From: Longispora fulva
GTDB lineage: Bacteria; Actinomycetota; Actinomycetes; Mycobacteriales; Micromonosporaceae
Length of the DNA: 64,000 nt
Reading direction: 5' to 3'
Assembly (NCBI RefSeq): GCF_015751905.1
Contig: NZ_JADOUF010000001.1
Span: 5,642,001-5,706,000 of the forward strand
Positions 1-8,164 of this stretch are shown in pieces. Every line of letters starts with the position of its first letter. Positions within the stretch are counted from its first letter, which is position 1. The translations under genes were made by a program, and so were the position numbers. The notes beneath the pieces were generated by a model that saw only the letters and a list, made by a program, of their open reading frames with translations, was not told where the DNA came from and made no database searches.

Positions 1-1
1 G

Positions 2-1108
2 ACGGGTGAGGGGGCCGGGATCGAGTACCTCGTGGTGCCCGACGCGCGCCGGCCACGGCTCCTGGTACCCGCCAACGACCGCAGGCTCGCCGCGGCCGCC
101 GTGCGCAGGTACGCCGAACCCACCTCCCGGCTCGCCCGGTTCAAGCGGGACGCCGTCGTCGCCGCGCTGCGCACCGGGGCCTCCGGACTGCTGCTCCGCG
201 ACCGGGTCACGGTGCGCGAGTCCGGCGGCATCGACGCGCACCTGTGCGAGGCGCTCGGCCAGCAGGTCCGGATCAGCGTGCACATCGGACCGGCCAGGGC
301 CAACCGCAAGCCGGTCCTGCAACTGCTCGCCCCCGGCGGCACCACGGTCGGATTCGTCAAGCTCGGCGTCAACGAGCTGACCCGCCGGCTGGTCCGCGCC
401 GAAACCAACGCGCTGGAGTCCCTGTCCTGCGCCGGGCTGCAACTGATCACCACGCCGTCCGTGCTGCACGCCGGCGGCTGGCGCGGCCACGAGGTGCTCG
501 TCCAGTCCGCCCTGCCGATCTGGCGGCCCCGGGCCGCGGTCCGCGCCCGGCTGAACCCCGCGATGCGGGAGCTGGCCGAGGCGTTCGGGGTGACCCGGTG
601 CCGGCTGTCGCAGAGCGAGTACCGGGGCCGGCTCACCACCCGGCTCGCCACGGTCAAGGTCTCCGACGACGGCCGGGTCCTCGAACGCGCCGCCGCCGAA
701 CTCCTCAAACGCGCCGGCAGCGCCCAGCTGTCCTTCGGCGCGTGGCACGGCGACTGGACCCCGTGGAACATGGCCGCCGTGCACGACACGCTGCTGGTCT
801 GGGACTGGGAACGGTTCTGCACCGGGGTGCCCGTCGGCTTCGACGGCGCGCACTACGCCCTGCAGGCCGCCATCGTCACCGCCGGCCGGGAACCCGCCAC
901 GGCCGTCGACCAGGTGATCGACAACGCGCCGGCGCTGCTCGCCCCGTTCGGGGTCGGGGCCGCCGCCGCCCGGATCACCGTGCTGCTCTACCTCGTGGAC
1001 CTCGCCACCCGGTACCTGACCGATCGCCAGGCGGAGGCCGGTGCCCGACTCGGGGTGCTGGGCACCTGGCTACTGCCGGCGTTGGTCCGCCGGGTTTCTC
1101 ACCTATAG
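2..1108 (+). CDS. Phosphotransferase-like (APH/choline kinase fold) protein, 5' truncated by window edge
   Basis: The frame is open from base 2, so the start lies outside the window. The last third carries the kinase-type catalytic block HGDWTPWN, matching the HGDxxxxN loop of aminoglycoside/choline phosphotransferases, followed by VWDWE, matching the metal-binding D-x-E segment. The N-terminal part seen here does not show an obvious ATP-binding lysine. It is followed 9 bp later by a sulfotransferase and a flippase on the same strand, so it probably belongs to a surface-glycan operon and may phosphorylate a sugar or small-molecule substituent. The substrate cannot be read from the sequence. 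An internal GTG at 32 could be mistaken for the start, but the reading frame and homology-like sequence continue upstream of it. Confidence 0.7.
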   Translation, partial: TGEGAGIEYLVVPDARRPRLLVPANDRRLAAAAVRRYAEPTSRLARFKRDAVVAALRTGASGLLLRDRVTVRESGGIDAHLCEALGQQVRISVHIGPARANRKPVLQLLAPGGTTVGFVKLGVNELTRRLVRAETNALESLSCAGLQLITTPSVLHAGGWRGHEVLVQSALPIWRPRAAVRARLNPAMRELAEAFGVTRCRLSQSEYRGRLTTRLATVKVSDDGRVLERAAAELLKRAGSAQLSFGAWHGDWTPWNMAAVHDTLLVWDWERFCTGVPVGFDGAHYALQAAIVTAGREPATAVDQVIDNAPALLAPFGVGAAAARITVLLYLVDLATRYLTDRQAEAGARLGVLGTWLLPALVRRVSHL

Positions 1109-1117
1109 GAGAGGGTC

Positions 1118-1987
1118 GTGGACTCACACAAGGTCCCAGAGAAAGTCAAACAGTTGGTGCACTTCGGCTCCCGGTCACTCGGCCGGGCCACCGCGAACGC
1201 CCGACTGCTGCCGTCGTTCCTGCTGTGCGGGGGGCAGCGGTGCGGCACGACGTCGCTGTACCGGGCGCTCGCCGGGCACCCGGCCATCCTCAAGGCGGTG
1301 CTGCACAAGGGCGTGCACTACTTCGACACGTCCTACCACCAGGGATTCTCCTGGTACCGGGGCCACTTCCCGCTCCGGGTCAGCGCCCGACGCGTCGAGT
1401 CCCGGGTCCAGGTGCCGGTCCAGACGTTCGAGTCCAGCCCGTACTACATGTACCACCCGCACGCCGCCGAACGGATCGCCCGCGACCTGCCCGACGTGAA
1501 GCTCGTCGTCCTGGTCCGCGACCCGGTCGAGCGCGCCTACTCCCAGCACGCGCACGAGCTGGCCCGCGGCTTCGAACACATCGAGGAGTTCACCGAGGCC
1601 GTGGACCTCGAGCCGTCCCGGCTGTCCGGCGAGGCGGAGCGGCTGCGCACCGACCCGACGTACTACTCCTTCTCCCACCAGCACCACGGCTACCTGGCCC
1701 GCGGCCGGTACGTCGAATACCTCGAACGGCTCGCCGACATCTTCGGCCGGGACCGCATCCACGTCGTCGACAGCCACGACTTCTTCACCACCCCGCAGCC
1801 GGTGTTCGCCGACCTGCTGGGCTTCCTCGGCCTGCCGTGGCTCGGCGACCCGCCGTTCGAGCAGCACAACGCGCGGCCCAGGTCCACGATGCCGGAGTCG
1901 GTGCGCGAGGCGCTCGACGCGTACTTCGCGCCCCACGACGAACGCCTCGCCCGGTGGCTCGGCTGGACGCCCTCCTGGCGACGATGA
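1118..1987 (+). CDS. Sulfotransferase (heparan/NodH-like family)
   Basis: This 289-residue protein is predicted to transfer sulfate from PAPS to an acceptor, probably a glycan. Near residue 30 it has the 5'-phosphosulfate loop LLCGGQRCGTTSLYRAL, and around residues 125-145 it has the 3'-phosphate-binding strand VVLVRDPVERAYSQHAHEL, with the conserved arginine and serine. It ends with a segment typical of the family (LGLPWLGDPPFEQHNAR). The GTG start at 1118 follows a GGAGAGGG ribosome site. Its stop overlaps the start of the flippase by 4 bp (ATGA), which indicates translational coupling. No membrane segment is evident, so it should act in the cytoplasm before export. The acceptor is unknown. 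Confidence 0.85.
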   Translation: MDSHKVPEKVKQLVHFGSRSLGRATANARLLPSFLLCGGQRCGTTSLYRALAGHPAILKAVLHKGVHYFDTSYHQGFSWYRGHFPLRVSARRVESRVQVPVQTFESSPYYMYHPHAAERIARDLPDVKLVVLVRDPVERAYSQHAHELARGFEHIEEFTEAVDLEPSRLSGEAERLRTDPTYYSFSHQHHGYLARGRYVEYLERLADIFGRDRIHVVDSHDFFTTPQPVFADLLGFLGLPWLGDPPFEQHNARPRSTMPESVREALDAYFAPHDERLARWLGWTPSWRR

Positions 1988-3459
1988 CGGTTCTCCAACA
2001 GCGCACCGCCTCAGACCGCGCCGACCTCGGTCGGGTGGCCCGGGGCGGCGTCCTCAACCTGGCCGGCGCCGGCTACGCGGGCCTCGCCGGCTTCGGCGTC
2101 ACCTGGCTCGTCGCGCGCGGCCTGGCCCCCGCCGACGCCGGACGGTTCTTCGCGTCCACTGCGGCGTTCACGGTCGCCGTCACCGTCGCGAAGCTCGGCA
2201 CCCCCACCGGCCTCGTCTACTGGCCGGCCCGGCTCCGCGACCGCCCGCACCTGCTCCGCCCCATGTTGCGCGCGGCGCTGAGCCCCGTCGCCGTCGCCGC
2301 TGTGCTCATCGCGGCGGGGCTGTGGGCCACCGGCAGACTCGGCCCCCTCGTCGTCTTCCTTCCCCTGGCCGCGCTCACCGACGCGCTGCTCGCCGCGACC
2401 CGTGGCTTCCGCAAACCCCGCCCAACGGTGCTCTACGACAAGCTGCTGCGGCCGACGTTGCAGCTCGGCGCGTTAGGGCTCGCGGTGTGGCTGGCGGGCG
2501 GGTCGCCGGGGGTGTTCACGGTGGCGTGGGCGTGGGCGTATCTGCCGGTGTTCTTCCTGGCCTGGCGGGCGCTGCCGACACTGCCCCCGACCGGGCCGAG
2601 TGACCCGATCGCCGGGCCGTTCTGGCGGTTCACCGCGCCCCGCGCCCTGGCCAGCGTCGCCCAGCAGGCCCTGCAACGCGTCGACGTCATACTGCTCGCC
2701 GCCCTGGTCAGCTTCACCCAGGCCGCCTACTACGCCGTCGCCGGCCGGTTCGTCATCGTCGGCCAGCTCGCCAACCAGGCCCTCGCCTACAGCGTGCAGC
2801 CCCAACTCGCGGAACTTCTCGCGGCCGGGGACCGGCCGGCCGCCCGCGCCCTCTACCAGTCGGCCACCGGCTGGGTGATCCTGCTGTCCTGGCCGGTCTA
2901 CCTGCTGGCGGCCGTGTTCGCCCCGTTGTACCTGCACCTGTTCGGGCCGCAGTACCGGGCGGCCGGTGGGGTCGTCGTCATCCTCGCCGGGGCCATGATG
3001 GTCGGCTCCGGCTGCGGCATGGTCGACTCCGTGCTCGCGATGGCCGGCCGGACCAGCTGGAACCTCCTCAACGTCCTGGCGGCCCTCGGCGTCAACATCG
3101 GCGTGGACCTCGTGCTGATCCCCCGGTTCGGGGCGCTCGGCGCGGCCTGCGGGCTCGCGGCGGCCGTGCTGACCAACAACCTGGTGCCGCTCGCGCAGCT
3201 GGGCTGGGGACTCGGCCTGCACCCGTTCGGGCGGGGCACGCTGTGGGCGGGGCTGCTGACGTCGACGTGCTTCGGGGCGGTACCCGTCGGATCGGTCGCT
3301 CTGTTCGGCAGGGGCCTGCCCGGTCTCGCCGTGGCCCTCGGCGCCGGCGGCACCCTCTACGGCCTCGGCTGCTGGCGCCTGCGCCGCCCCCTGGCCCTGC
3401 CGACCGGCTCCGTCGCGCGGCTCCGTGGCCTCATCCGCTCCCTGCGCCGGAAGGTGTGA
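1984..3459 (+). CDS. Oligosaccharide flippase family protein (Wzx/MATE-like)
   Basis: This is a 491-residue, very hydrophobic protein with about a dozen predicted membrane helices, starting MTVLQQRTASDRADLG. The N-terminal LNLAGAGYAGLAGFGVTW helix and the overall length fit the polysaccharide transporter/Wzx family, which moves undecaprenyl-linked glycans across the membrane. The ATG at 1984 overlaps the sulfotransferase stop by 4 bp. The reading frame is open far upstream, so the start rests on the coupling and on the position of the first membrane helix. Its neighbours (two sulfotransferases, glycosyltransferases and a polyprenyl sugar-1-phosphate transferase) support export of a sulfated repeat unit. 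No polymerase gene is evident in the window. Confidence 0.8.
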   Translation: MTVLQQRTASDRADLGRVARGGVLNLAGAGYAGLAGFGVTWLVARGLAPADAGRFFASTAAFTVAVTVAKLGTPTGLVYWPARLRDRPHLLRPMLRAALSPVAVAAVLIAAGLWATGRLGPLVVFLPLAALTDALLAATRGFRKPRPTVLYDKLLRPTLQLGALGLAVWLAGGSPGVFTVAWAWAYLPVFFLAWRALPTLPPTGPSDPIAGPFWRFTAPRALASVAQQALQRVDVILLAALVSFTQAAYYAVAGRFVIVGQLANQALAYSVQPQLAELLAAGDRPAARALYQSATGWVILLSWPVYLLAAVFAPLYLHLFGPQYRAAGGVVVILAGAMMVGSGCGMVDSVLAMAGRTSWNLLNVLAALGVNIGVDLVLIPRFGALGAACGLAAAVLTNNLVPLAQLGWGLGLHPFGRGTLWAGLLTSTCFGAVPVGSVALFGRGLPGLAVALGAGGTLYGLGCWRLRRPLALPTGSVARLRGLIRSLRRKV

Positions 3460-3462
3460 CCG

Positions 3463-4599
3463 ATGCGCCGCCTGCTCCTCGCCACCGTGCTCCTGTTGGC
3501 CGGCTGCACGGCAGCACCCCCGGACGAGCCCGGAACCCCGGACCTGGTGCCGGCGGCTCTGCAGCCCTCCGGCCCGGTCACCCTCCCCGACCGGGGCGCG
3601 CTGGTCGGCGCGTGGGTCCGCCCCGTCGACTACACGGATCTGGGCCGCACGGAGGCCGTCAGCGCCCTGGAGAAGGACCTGGGCCGCCCGCTCGACATCG
3701 TGCACGTCTACCACAAGTGGACGGACGACCTCATCGACCCGGCCGACAGGGCGTTCGTGAAGGCCGGCGCGACCCTGATGGTCTCCTGGGCCGGCGCGGA
3801 CACCCGGATGGTGACGTCCGGCCGCCTCGATCCGGAGATCACCGCCCAGGCCGAGCGGGTGAAGAACCTGAAAAAGCCGATCCTTCTCCGGTACCGCTGG
3901 GAGATGGACCGCCCGAACCTGCGCGCCCAGATCTGGTCCCCCGAGGACTACATCGCGGCATGGCGACACGTCCGCGCGGTGTTCGCCACCGCCGGAGCCG
4001 CGAACGTGTCCTGGGTGTGGTGCCCCACCGCCGAGGGCTTCCAACGCGGCGACGCCGGATCGTTCTACCCGGGCGACGAGTCGGTCGACTGGACGTGCGT
4101 GGACGCGTACACGTCGGCGACCCTCAAGCCGCTGTCCGAGGTCGCGGCCCCGTTCCTGACCTGGGCGGCCACCCGCCCGAAGCCAGTGATCATCGGCGAG
4201 TACGGGGTCTCCCGCAAGTTCGCCCCCGAGCAACGCGCCTCATGGATGCTGGACGCGGCGCGGCTGTTCGAGGGCACGCCCAGAATCAAGGCGGTGAGCT
4301 ACTTCAACTCGGACCCGGACGGCAACGACCGCGCGCACCAGTACGCCTTCGACCCGCCGACGCTCGCGGCGTTCAGGTCGATGGCCGTCCAGGACCACTT
4401 CCACCGGCCCCGGCACCCGTCCCCTTCGCCGTCGGCCTCCCGGTCCCGGCAGCGGCCGACGTCCCGGACGGAACCGTCGGACCCACCGTCGCCGTCGCCA
4501 TCGCTCTCACTCCCGCCCTCGCCCTCGCCCTCGCCCTCGCCCTCGCCCTCACCCTCGCCGTCGTCCGCGCCCTCGTCCTCGTCCTCGCGGTGGCGTTGA
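3463..4599 (+). CDS. GH26-like (beta-mannanase-type) glycoside hydrolase lipoprotein with Ser-Pro tail
   Basis: This 378-residue protein starts with a lipoprotein signal (MRRLLLATVLLLAGC, lipobox LAGC), so it is predicted to be anchored outside the membrane. Residues about 40-310 resemble GH26-type TIM-barrel hydrolases: a YRWEMDRPNLRAQ strand, then VSWVWCPTAEGFQRGDAGSFYPGDESVDWTCVD (split here by family motif), then PVIIGEYGVSRKF. The two glutamates, in RWEMD and IIGEYG, are the likely acid/base and nucleophile. The last 60 residues are a low-complexity Ser/Pro tail encoded partly by a tandem hexanucleotide repeat. It starts 3 bp after the flippase stop, so it is in the same operon. Such enzymes often trim or release the polysaccharide made by the locus; that role is inferred. 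Confidence 0.75.
   Translation: MRRLLLATVLLLAGCTAAPPDEPGTPDLVPAALQPSGPVTLPDRGALVGAWVRPVDYTDLGRTEAVSALEKDLGRPLDIVHVYHKWTDDLIDPADRAFVKAGATLMVSWAGADTRMVTSGRLDPEITAQAERVKNLKKPILLRYRWEMDRPNLRAQIWSPEDYIAAWRHVRAVFATAGAANVSWVWCPTAEGFQRGDAGSFYPGDESVDWTCVDAYTSATLKPLSEVAAPFLTWAATRPKPVIIGEYGVSRKFAPEQRASWMLDAARLFEGTPRIKAVSYFNSDPDGNDRAHQYAFDPPTLAAFRSMAVQDHFHRPRHPSPSPSASRSRQRPTSRTEPSDPPSPSPSLSLPPSPSPSPSPSPSPSPSSAPSSSSSRWR
4516..4557 (+). repeat. Tandem hexanucleotide repeat (CCCTCG)n inside the GH26-like gene
   Basis: Seven consecutive hexamers are visible: five perfect CCCTCG units, one CCCTCA and one more CCCTCG. They encode Ser-Pro dipeptides in the C-terminal tail. Because the unit is six bases, changes in copy number would lengthen or shorten the tail without a frameshift. 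Confidence 0.9.
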
Positions 4600-4605
4600 G
4601 AGGAT

Positions 4606-4761
4606 TCAGTCCTCGTTGACCCGCCACAAATCCCAGCCGCTGGCGGCGTCCTGGGCGATGTAGGTGTGGTCCGGGCGCCCCCAGGGCAACCGTCTGCCCG
4701 GCCTCCGCGAGTCGCCGGCCGCGTCGGCGTGGCCTGACGTCGCGGCAACGTTCCCCAATGG
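4606..4761 (-). pseudogene. Possible C-terminal coding remnant in the gap before the 4762-5670 gene
   Basis: Reading the minus strand, the frame that follows the stop of the next gene (4762-4764) stays open to a stop at 4606-4608. Its last 26 codons look like real protein: WGRPDHTYIAQDAASGWDLW then RVNED. There is no start codon of its own with a ribosome site. It may be the tail of a longer ancestral version of the upstream gene, created by a premature stop, or debris of another gene. I do not recognise the family. Confidence 0.3.
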
Positions 4762-5670
4762 TCAGTCGGTGTCCGTAGCCGCCAGGATCGCCAGCCGTCG
4801 GCCGTCGGGTGAGAGGCACGCGAACCCGATGTCCCAGGCCACATGGTGGAACCACGTCGTGTTCGCCTCGAAGTGGTACCACTGGCAGGCAGCCACCCGC
4901 GCTTCGACCTCCGCGAACGACGACGAGGGGACGGCCCCCGACAGTCCGGCCAGCGACCGCCACGCCGCCAGGCGGCCGTAGGCTCCGTGCTCGCCCAGGT
5001 TGTACGCTCCACCGTTGGCCGCCGCATCGAAGAGTATCCGCCAGGCCTGGTCCGGCGGGCACTGCGAAACCGTCAGCGGGGCACGGGGGCCGCGCAGGCA
5101 CTCGAGGTCCAGCGCGGTCAGGGTCTTCGGGACACCGTCGGTCACGAGGGGTTCGGAGGCGCTGAAGACCCTTGCTTCCACGCTGCCGTTGGACTGGTTG
5201 ACCCAGTTGTCCACGGCGGCGGCGATCGTCTCCGCCGTGGCCGGCGTCGTGGTCTCCGTCAGGGTGGGGACCAGGGCCGCGGAGTTCTGCGGCACCGGCG
5301 TGGTCCCCGACGGCCCGGACAGCACCGTGCAACCGTGTCCCGTCGCGCTGTAGGTCGCCAGGTTGGGCTCGTTCTCGATCCGTACCAGGGAGAGTGGGAG
5401 CCAGCCCAGCGGGTGGTGGTGGGCGGACGTCGCCCAGCCCGCGAGGCCCGGTGTCGCCGCGACGTGAACGCCTCTCAGCGCCAGTTCGTGGGCGAGGCAC
5501 GTTCGGAGTTCCTCCGAAACGCCGGACAGCGGCGATCCGAGGTCGAAGACGGCAGCCAACTCCGGCAGGGACCGGCTGGAGGCGAGCAGGGCCGCCACCT
5601 GGCGAGCCTGCCACTTGTCGCCGGTCACACCCGGTAGTGCCGCAACGATGTCCGTGATCCGATCCGCCAT
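4762..5670 (-). CDS. Hypothetical protein (302 aa)
   Basis: The product starts MADRITDIVAALPGVTGD. No signal peptide or membrane helix is seen. The C-terminal third is rich in Trp, His and Phe (YHFEANTTWFHHVAWDIG, then LSPDGRRLAILAATDTD), a block that looks conserved rather than random. This may belong to a DUF described in Streptomyces (possibly DUF6183), but I could not verify that, and no catalytic motif is apparent. An in-frame ATG 17 codons upstream would give a longer form, but the segment between looks non-coding. It lies convergent to the GH26-like gene and in front of the methyltransferase. Its frame would continue into a protein-like stretch at 4606-4761 if the stop were read through. 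Confidence 0.6.
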   Translation of the reverse strand: MADRITDIVAALPGVTGDKWQARQVAALLASSRSLPELAAVFDLGSPLSGVSEELRTCLAHELALRGVHVAATPGLAGWATSAHHHPLGWLPLSLVRIENEPNLATYSATGHGCTVLSGPSGTTPVPQNSAALVPTLTETTTPATAETIAAAVDNWVNQSNGSVEARVFSASEPLVTDGVPKTLTALDLECLRGPRAPLTVSQCPPDQAWRILFDAAANGGAYNLGEHGAYGRLAAWRSLAGLSGAVPSSSFAEVEARVAACQWYHFEANTTWFHHVAWDIGFACLSPDGRRLAILAATDTD

Positions 5671-5730
5671 ACACCTGAGCCTATGCCGGCCCGGACGGCA
5701 CGCGGTGCCCCGCACCGACACCGGCCGGGG

Positions 5731-6456
5731 TCAGCCCTCCTTCTGGAGGACGACCAGGTACTCGGTGCGCAGCGCGTCGAGCTGGCCCAGGCTGGCCACC
5801 CGGGTCAGGCCCCGGGCCGCCCGCCACCCGACCCCCTTCAACCGCAGGATCTGGCGAAGCTTCCGCTGTTTGCTGTCCTCGAAGTATCCCTCGAAGGCCA
5901 CAGTCAGCCCCAGGTCGACCGCCCGGCGCGCGAGATTGCGCGGCGCGATCGCCCGGCGCAGCGTCGTCGGGTACGGCCCGAACCCGGGCTTGCCGGCGTT
6001 CGCGGAGCCGGCCACCTTGCGGCGGAACCACACGTGGAAGCTGTGCGGCGTCCACTTGGTGACCAGCGACTTGGGGCTGCCCAGGTGCGGGACGGCCAAC
6101 ACCATGAGGCCGCCGGGGCGCAGCCAGTTGGCGAACCGTTCGATCAGCAGCTCCGGCCGGTCCACGTGCTCGAGGACGTACCAGCAGGTGATCAGGTCGA
6201 ACGTACCGAATGGTGGGTTGTACTCCATCAGGTCGCACAGCACGCGCTCGTCGAGCCGGGTGTTCCACGCCAACGCGTCCGGGTCGGTGTCGACGCCGAC
6301 GACGTAGGTGTCCGGGGGCAGGGACAGGCGGGTGCGTTTGCCCGCGCCGGCCTCCAGGGCCCGGGACCCGAGGTGCTCGCCGAGCAGCTCGTCCACCCGC
6401 GTTTGCAGCGCGGCGCAGGCGTCGGTGGGTCGGTCGAAGGTCAGCATCTCAGGCAC
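5731..6456 (-). CDS. Class I SAM-dependent methyltransferase
   Basis: This 241-residue protein has a Methyltransf_11/23-type fold. The SAM-binding motif I region is RALEAGAGKRTRLSL (a GAG variant of GxGxG), followed by VVGVDTDPDAL (acidic residue for the ribose) and ITCWYVLEHVDRPELLIERF (post-motif). The segment LRPGGLMVLAVPHL is also typical. Such proteins in glycan loci often methylate sugars or lipid-linked intermediates. The stop of the upstream WecG-family gene overlaps its start by 8 bp, so the two are coupled. An ATG three codons in (6447) is an alternative start with slightly better ribosome-site spacing. The substrate is unknown. Confidence 0.8.
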   Translation of the reverse strand: MPEMLTFDRPTDACAALQTRVDELLGEHLGSRALEAGAGKRTRLSLPPDTYVVGVDTDPDALAWNTRLDERVLCDLMEYNPPFGTFDLITCWYVLEHVDRPELLIERFANWLRPGGLMVLAVPHLGSPKSLVTKWTPHSFHVWFRRKVAGSANAGKPGFGPYPTTLRRAIAPRNLARRAVDLGLTVAFEGYFEDSKQRKLRQILRLKGVGWRAARGLTRVASLGQLDALRTEYLVVLQKEG

Positions 6457-7186
6457 GGTTCCTCACAGCGGAGCTCAGAAGGCGAATTGCGAAGGGCAGA
6501 TCATGCATCAGGTACCGGCCGGCGAGCCGCCGCGGCTCGCTCAGCAGCCGGTGGGTCCATTCCAGACCGGAGCGTTGCATCCAGCGGGGCGCGCGGCGGA
6601 GTTCGCCGGCCACGAACTGCACGGAGGCGCCGCAGCCGACGAACCAGGCTCCGGGCAGTTCGGGGCGTAGCCGGTCGATGACGTGCTCCTGTTTGGGGAA
6701 GCCGAGGCCGACGTACACGATGTCGGGTTTCGCCTCTCTCACCCTGGCACACAGCTCGGCGTAGAAGTCGGTGTGTTCGAAGCCGAACGGCGGGCTGACG
6801 TGTCCGGCGATCCGCAGCCCCGGGCAGCCGGCCGCCAGGGTCGGGCCGGCCGAGGTGCCCGGGGTGCCGCCGATCAGGAACGCGGAGCGGCCGTCGAGGC
6901 CGGCACCCCGGGACAGGGTCCAGATCAGGCTGGAGCCGGCGACCCGTTCGGGCAGCGGGGTGCCGGCGAGTCTGGCCGCCCAGAGCAGGGGCATGCCGTC
7001 GGCGACGACAAGGCTGGCGTCGTCGAGGAAGCCGCGGGCCTCGGCGGCGCGCAGGGTGATGTCGACGTTGGGGGTGAGGATCCGGCCGCCCTCGCCCCGG
7101 TCGAGTGCCGCTCTGACGTGGGCGATCACCTCCTCCTCCGTGAGCGCGTCGAAGGCGATGTCGCCGACTGTCACTTTTGCTGCCAA
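6449..7186 (-). CDS. WecG/TagA/CpsF family glycosyltransferase
   Basis: This 245-residue protein is close to the family length. It shows the family's signature segments: RILTPNVDITLRAAEARGF near residue 40, ADGMPLLWAARL near 65, FLIGGTPGTSAGPTLAA near 105, and VGLGFPKQEHVIDRLR with GCGASVQFVAGE and RSGLEWTHRLLSEPRRL in the last third. Family members add ManNAc-type or related sugars to lipid-linked intermediates of surface glycans. It is divergent from the sulfotransferase at 7256, and the 69-bp gap between them has the palindrome CGTTATAACG (7221-7230), probably within the promoter region. It is translationally coupled to the downstream methyltransferase. The exact sugar cannot be told. Confidence 0.88.
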   Translation of the reverse strand: MAAKVTVGDIAFDALTEEEVIAHVRAALDRGEGGRILTPNVDITLRAAEARGFLDDASLVVADGMPLLWAARLAGTPLPERVAGSSLIWTLSRGAGLDGRSAFLIGGTPGTSAGPTLAAGCPGLRIAGHVSPPFGFEHTDFYAELCARVREAKPDIVYVGLGFPKQEHVIDRLRPELPGAWFVGCGASVQFVAGELRRAPRWMQRSGLEWTHRLLSEPRRLAGRYLMHDLPFAIRLLSSAVRNRA

Positions 7187-7255
7187 AGCTCTGAGCCCCG
7201 TTCTCTCCGTAATGCTCGCTCGTTATAACGATCGGGCTGGTACAGGAGGGTATGA

Positions 7256-8161
7256 GTGGTTCGCGTAATTTTCATCGGCGCACTCGGCCGGAGCGGCACG
7301 ACACTCCTGGAGCGGGTACTCGGCCAACTGCCGGGCGTCTGCGCCCTCGGCGAGGTGGTGCACCTGTGGGACCGCGACGTCCGCGACGACGAGCGGTGCG
7401 GGTGCGGGACCCGGTTCTCCCGGTGCGAGTTCTGGCAGGAGGTGGGCGACCGCGCGTTCGGCGGCTGGCACCGGCTCGACGTGCCCCGGCTGTTGGAGCT
7501 GCGCGACGCGGTCGAGCGGACCCGGTACATCCCGCGGCTCGCGGTGCGCGGCGGGGACGCCGTGTCCGACTACGCCTGGCACTACCGGCGGGTCTACCAG
7601 GCCGCGGCCGAGGTCAGCGGCGCGGAGGTCGTCATCGACTCCTCGAAGCACGCCGCGCTCGCCTACTGTCTGCGGTACTCCCCCGAGGTCGACCTGCGGG
7701 TCCTGCACGTGGTCCGCGACGCCCGGGGCGTGGCGTACTCGTGGACCAAGGAGGTCGCCCGGCCGGAGGCGGACGGGGACGCGATGACCCGGTACACCCC
7801 GACGAGGTCGGCGATGCTGTGGAACGCGCACAACGCGGCGTTCGCGGTACTCCGGCGGCGCGGCGTCCCCACCCGCCGGGTCCGGTACGAGAACTTCATG
7901 CGCGACCCGGTGGCCGTGACCCGCTCGCTCGCCCGGTTCGTCGGCGTGGACCCTGGGCCGATGGAGTTCCTGACCACCGACTCCGCCCGGCTGACCTCCT
8001 GTCACAGCGCCGCCGGGAACCCGATGCGGTTCACCGTGGGCCCGGTGCCGCTCCGCCGCGACGAGGCCTGGCGGACCTCGCTTCCTCCCCGACAGCGGCA
8101 GATCGTCCGGGCCCTGGCCGGGCCCCTGCTCAGCCGCTACGGCTACCTCCGGAGTCAATAA
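7256..8161 (+). CDS. Sulfotransferase family protein
   Basis: This 301-residue protein opens with the PAPS-binding loop FIGALGRSGTTLLERVLGQL, directly at the N terminus as in many bacterial sulfotransferases. The 3'-phosphate site follows at about residues 150-165 (VLHVVRDARGVAYSW). It also has CGCGTRFSRCEFW near residue 50, a cysteine-rich segment seen in members of this group. The GTG at 7256 is preceded by CAGGAGGG, which decides the start over an out-of-frame ATG at 7252. It lies 3 bp before a GT2 glycosyltransferase on the same strand. This is the second, clearly distinct sulfotransferase of the locus, so two different sulfation steps are likely. Confidence 0.87.
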   Translation: MVRVIFIGALGRSGTTLLERVLGQLPGVCALGEVVHLWDRDVRDDERCGCGTRFSRCEFWQEVGDRAFGGWHRLDVPRLLELRDAVERTRYIPRLAVRGGDAVSDYAWHYRRVYQAAAEVSGAEVVIDSSKHAALAYCLRYSPEVDLRVLHVVRDARGVAYSWTKEVARPEADGDAMTRYTPTRSAMLWNAHNAAFAVLRRRGVPTRRVRYENFMRDPVAVTRSLARFVGVDPGPMEFLTTDSARLTSCHSAAGNPMRFTVGPVPLRRDEAWRTSLPPRQRQIVRALAGPLLSRYGYLRSQ

Positions 8162-8164
8162 CCC

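Noticed and set aside
1099-1308. Minus-strand ORFs opposite the first sulfotransferase
   Set aside because: They lack ribosome sites and protein-like patterns; the plus-strand gene is well supported.
244-1983. Extension of the flippase frame upstream to 244
   Set aside because: The upstream translation is low-complexity Arg/Pro sequence antagonistic to the two real genes in other frames. The start at 1984 overlaps the sulfotransferase stop.
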